Positions 61,506 through 64,000 of a stretch of DNA of 64,000 bases are shown one piece after another. The position numbers were made by a program, and so were the translations under genes. This stretch comes from JAOAPY01 sp038237475 (GTDB lineage Bacteria; Acidobacteriota; Blastocatellia; Pyrinomonadales; Pyrinomonadaceae). Under the pieces are notes generated by a model. That model was not told the origin of the DNA. It worked only from the letters and a program-made list of their open reading frames with translations, and ran no database searches. Each line of letters starts with the position of its first letter. The stretch's first letter is position 1. The DNA lies in contig JBBRYS010000014.1 of assembly GCA_038237475.1 (NCBI GenBank), positions 62,001 to 126,000 on the forward strand. The letters run 5' to 3'.

Positions 61506-62885
61506 TTACGCCTGCTGCACGGCCTGCATCAGCCGCGTCAACGACTCTTTCGCATCGCCGTACAACATTCCCGTCACGTCTTTGAAGAAAAGGGGATTCT
61601 CAAGGCCGGAAAAACCTTTGCCCTGTCCCCGCTTCAATACCACCACGGACTTCGCGTGATCGACTTCGATGATTGGCATGCCGGCGATAGGGCTGGTGGG
61701 ATTGTCACGCGCATCGGGATTGACTACGTCGTTGGCACCAATCACGATTGCCACATCGGTTGCCGGAAACTCAGGGTTGATCTGTTCCAGTTCATACAAC
61801 GATGAATAAGGGACGTTCGCCTCGGCGAGCAACACGTTCATATGGCCGGGCATGCGACCGGCCACCGGATGAATACCGTACTTGACAGTGACGCCGCGTT
61901 TTTCGAGCGTGTCCGCCAGACCCTTGACCGCATGCTGCGCCTGCGCCGTTGCCATGCCATAGCCCGGCACGAATACGACTTGCTTGGCATAAGCCAACTG
62001 CACCGCCACATCGTCGAGATTTACTTCGCGCATGCTGCCCTGTTGACCGGATATCTCGCCGGTGGCCGCAGTCGCAGCTCCGAAAGCCCCAAACAACACA
62101 TTCGTGATCGAGCGATTCATCGCGCGGCACATCAACACCGAAAGAATGAAGCCCGAAAAGCCGTCGAGCGTGCCCGCGATGATCAAAACATTATTGGAGA
62201 GCACAAAGCCGGTAGCTGCCGAAGCCAGTCCGGCATAAGAATTCAAAAGCGACATCACGACCGGCATATCAGCGGCGCCAATGGGCATCACCAGCAGCAA
62301 GCCGAAGAGGAGCGCCAACCCGACCATCACGAAGAACAATGGCATCGAACCGGGAACTACGATCAGATAGATGAAGATGCCGATCGTGGTGAGCAGCAAC
62401 ATCATATTGAAAACGTTCTGACCTTTGAAGGTGAGCGGAGTACCCCGGACCATGCCCTGTAGTTTGGCAAAAGCCAGCAAACTTCCGGTGGTTGTCAGCG
62501 CCCCCAGCATTACTTCAAACCCGAGCGCGCCCATGGTGATCTTGTCGAGATGACCTCTGAGGCGGTAATACTCTGAGACGCCGACCAGCGCGGCCGCAAA
62601 AGCTCCAAACGCATGCGAGAGCGCAGTCCGTTGCGGCATCGCGGTCATTGGTACCCAGACACCCATCGCCAACCCAGCCAGTGAACCAATCACCAAACCG
62701 GTAATGATCCAGGTAAAGGTAATGATCTCGTGATGCATCAGGGTGCCGACGATGGCCATCAGCATGCCGAACTCAGCCATGTGCATCCCGCGCTTGGCGG
62801 TTTCAGGATGGCTCAGGCCTTTCAATCCCAGGATGAAGAGGACCGAGGCCAGGAGATAGCTGATTACGATGAAGTAGGTTTGCAA
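61506..62885 (-). CDS. pntB: NAD(P) transhydrogenase subunit beta
   Basis: The 459-residue protein has eight to nine membrane spans in the N-terminal half (about 1-250) and a C-terminal NADP-binding dIII domain with VPGYGMATAQAQHAVKGLAD, VAGRMPGHMNVLLAEANVPY and VVLKRGQGKGFSGLENPLFF, all of them PntB hallmarks. It couples proton entry to NADH-driven NADPH formation. The ATG at 62885 gives a normal length. It is the last gene of the pntA1-pntA2-pntB operon. Confidence 0.96.
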   Translation of the reverse strand: MQTYFIVISYLLASVLFILGLKGLSHPETAKRGMHMAEFGMLMAIVGTLMHHEIITFTWIITGLVIGSLAGLAMGVWVPMTAMPQRTALSHAFGAFAAALVGVSEYYRLRGHLDKITMGALGFEVMLGALTTTGSLLAFAKLQGMVRGTPLTFKGQNVFNMMLLLTTIGIFIYLIVVPGSMPLFFVMVGLALLFGLLLVMPIGAADMPVVMSLLNSYAGLASAATGFVLSNNVLIIAGTLDGFSGFILSVLMCRAMNRSITNVLFGAFGAATAATGEISGQQGSMREVNLDDVAVQLAYAKQVVFVPGYGMATAQAQHAVKGLADTLEKRGVTVKYGIHPVAGRMPGHMNVLLAEANVPYSSLYELEQINPEFPATDVAIVIGANDVVNPDARDNPTSPIAGMPIIEVDHAKSVVVLKRGQGKGFSGLENPLFFKDVTGMLYGDAKESLTRLMQAVQQA

Positions 62886-62982
62886 TGTTTTGCTTTCAGG
62901 TCTTTGGTTTGCCTTCCCTGGGACCGCACGCTTCCAGCGTGCCCGCTCCCCTCACTAACTTAACAAGTAACTTGGCCCCGCC

Positions 62983-63024
62983 TTTGCTCTTACCTCTGTG
63001 CTCTTACCCCTTCGCCCTTTGCCG
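62983..63024. repeat. Heptamer array overlapping the 3' end of pntA2
   Basis: Six 7-bp words of pyrimidine-rich type (TTTGCTC, TTACCTC, TGTGCTC, TTACCCC, TTCGCCC, TTTGCCG) run in register. The pntA2 stop and its last residues (GEGVRAQR) are encoded within the array on the opposite strand. Confidence 0.65.
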
Positions 63025-63310
63025 TCGGCTTGCGCTTAAACATGCGCAACATGCGATCAGTGATCACAAAGCCGCCCACTACGTTAGTCGTCGAACAGAC
63101 CACCGCAATGAAGCCCAGGACTGTGCTGACCGTGTTGTAACGCGCCCCCGCCGTGACGATTGAGCCGACCAGTGAAATTCCAGAGATGGCGTTGGTTGCC
63201 GACATCAACGGGGTATGCAACAGCGGTGGCACGCGCGAGATCACCTGGTAGCCGAGGAACGCTGCGAGTACGAAAACGTATAGCGAAGAGATTAGTGTGG
63301 CCGAAGACAT
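62990..63310 (-). CDS. pntA2: NAD(P) transhydrogenase alpha subunit, membrane part (PntA2)
   Basis: The 106-residue protein has three hydrophobic spans with the PntA C-terminal hallmarks LYVFVLAAFLGYQVISRVPP and TPLMSATNAISGISLVGSI, then VVGGFVITDRMLRMFK. It is the separated membrane part of the alpha subunit, split off as in Rhodospirillum-type three-gene transhydrogenases. The ATG at 63310 follows GGAGAAGA; the open frame upstream to 63382 is less likely. Its end is encoded by a heptamer array (see separate entry). pntA1 lies 32 bases upstream and pntB 104 bases downstream. Confidence 0.93.
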   Translation of the reverse strand: MSSATLISSLYVFVLAAFLGYQVISRVPPLLHTPLMSATNAISGISLVGSIVTAGARYNTVSTVLGFIAVVCSTTNVVGGFVITDRMLRMFKRKPTAKGEGVRAQR

Positions 63311-63342
63311 ATGCGAATCTTCTCCTTGAATCTGACCGGGAC

Positions 63343-64000
63343 TCAGCTTTGAATCAGCGTAGCTACGCGCTGATTGATCCATTGTCCCTCACGTGTGACA
63401 CAGGACGGGCCAACCACATCGTCTTTCATATCGATGCGCAGCGCGCCTTCCTTAATTAAGGGAGTCAGGAACGCCGTGATGTTGCGCGAGTACAATTGAC
63501 TGGCATGCACCGGCACGGTAGCCGGCAGATTAAGCGGCGCGAGGATCAGCACTCCATTTACTTCCACCGCCTCGTCCGGTTTGCTGAGCGCGCAGTTGCC
63601 TCCCGTAGCGCCCGCGAGATCAATGACAACCGCTCCCATCTTCATGCCCTTGACTGCTGCCTCAGTCATTAACAGCGGCGCGCGCCGGCCGGGAACCTGC
63701 GCGGTCGTGATTACCACGTCGCTGGTTTTGGCGTGTTCGGCAATCAACTGTCGGCCGCGTTCCAATGCTTCCTCAGACAACTCGACGGCATAGCCGCCGG
63801 CGTCTTCGGTCTTGAGACCGCCGAGATCAACCTCAAGAAAATTAGCGCCCAGCGAGCGGACCTGCTCACCTGCAGCTGCGCGCACATCATAAGCATTGAC
63901 GACTGCGCCGAGGCGGCGCGCGGTAGCGATGGCTTGCAGCCCCGCTACTCCAGCTCCCAGCACCAGGACACGCGCCGGGGGCACAGTGCCTGCCGCGGTC
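63343..64000 (-). CDS. pntA1: NAD(P) transhydrogenase alpha subunit, soluble part (PntA1; 5' end outside window)
   Basis: The C-terminal 219 residues of the NAD-binding dI domain are visible. Marks are VLVLGAGVAGLQAIATARRLGAVV (Rossmann fingerprint), YDVRAAAGEQVRSLGA, TTAQVPGRRAPLLMTEAAV, and VIDLAGATGGNC. The apparent start GTG at 63984 is not real: the frame continues to the window edge with TAAGT, which is the usual PntA sequence before VPPA. It binds NAD(H) and works with PntB's NADP domain. It is the first gene of the operon and its promoter lies outside the window. Confidence 0.94.
   Translation of the reverse strand, partial: TAAGTVPPARVLVLGAGVAGLQAIATARRLGAVVNAYDVRAAAGEQVRSLGANFLEVDLGGLKTEDAGGYAVELSEEALERGRQLIAEHAKTSDVVITTAQVPGRRAPLLMTEAAVKGMKMGAVVIDLAGATGGNCALSKPDEAVEVNGVLILAPLNLPATVPVHASQLYSRNITAFLTPLIKEGALRIDMKDDVVGPSCVTREGQWINQRVATLIQS

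Overview
The window comes from a Gram-negative (diderm) heterotrophic aerobe. An Acidobacteriota member, probably of the Blastocatellia/Pyrinomonadaceae type, fits best. This is inferred from the pairing of alternative complex III (Act) with a caa3 oxidase, a complete outer-membrane and lipid A gene block (bamA-ompH-ompH-fabZ-lpxA-lpxI, lolC/E-lolD, lpxL-type acyltransferases), large DUF11 surface proteins, a GTP-type PEP carboxykinase and a stand-alone LigD polymerase domain. No 16S rRNA, tRNA, phage gene, transposase or CRISPR array was seen, so the taxonomy cannot be fixed from this window.

Layout. 1-7206 (+): the end of an alternative complex III operon (actE partial, actF), an unknown single-span membrane protein, SCO, and coxB (with fused cytochrome c), coxA, coxC and coxD, which together form a quinol-to-oxygen respiratory branch. 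7203-12770: a small zinc-ribbon membrane protein, a [2Fe-2S] protein, an EamA permease, a transglutaminase-fold protein and pckG. 13345-24073 (+): four consecutive secreted DUF11 proteins, including an 1866-residue protein that ends in a predicted outer-membrane barrel; this is the most unusual locus here. 24086-38399 (mostly -): HIT, murA, TPR, LigD-Pol, coiled-coil zinc ribbon, subtilisin, rsmE-prmA-era, pepT and two lipid acyltransferases, with an outer-membrane barrel gene and a TPR gene on +. 38690-52704 (+): receiver/ATPase regulator, GT39-like glycosyltransferase, LolC/E and LolD, ClpC, then BamA, two Skp/OmpH paralogues, FabZ, LpxA and LpxI. 52709-64000: an M1-peptidase-like protein that has lost its zinc ligands, a TPM-TPR protein, a conserved unknown, rsmI, an M28 peptidase and the proton-translocating transhydrogenase pntB-pntA2-pntA1 (the last partial).

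How the parts fit. Most of the window serves the cell envelope. BamA, Skp, LolCDE, FabZ, LpxA, LpxI, the acyltransferases and MurA build it, and the DUF11 locus and several signal-peptide proteases and barrels populate it. ActE-ActF-SCO-Cox and Pnt handle electrons and proton motive force.

Between genes there are two repeat systems that ordinary gene annotation misses. One is a dispersed terminator-like element with a conserved flank (consensus CAGGCGCTNAGAGTACCG); it occurs in five places and in one case supplies the murA stop codon. The other is a set of short heptamer (7-bp) arrays in at least five intergenic regions, one of which supplies the end of pntA2. Both were read by eye and need a genome-wide count.
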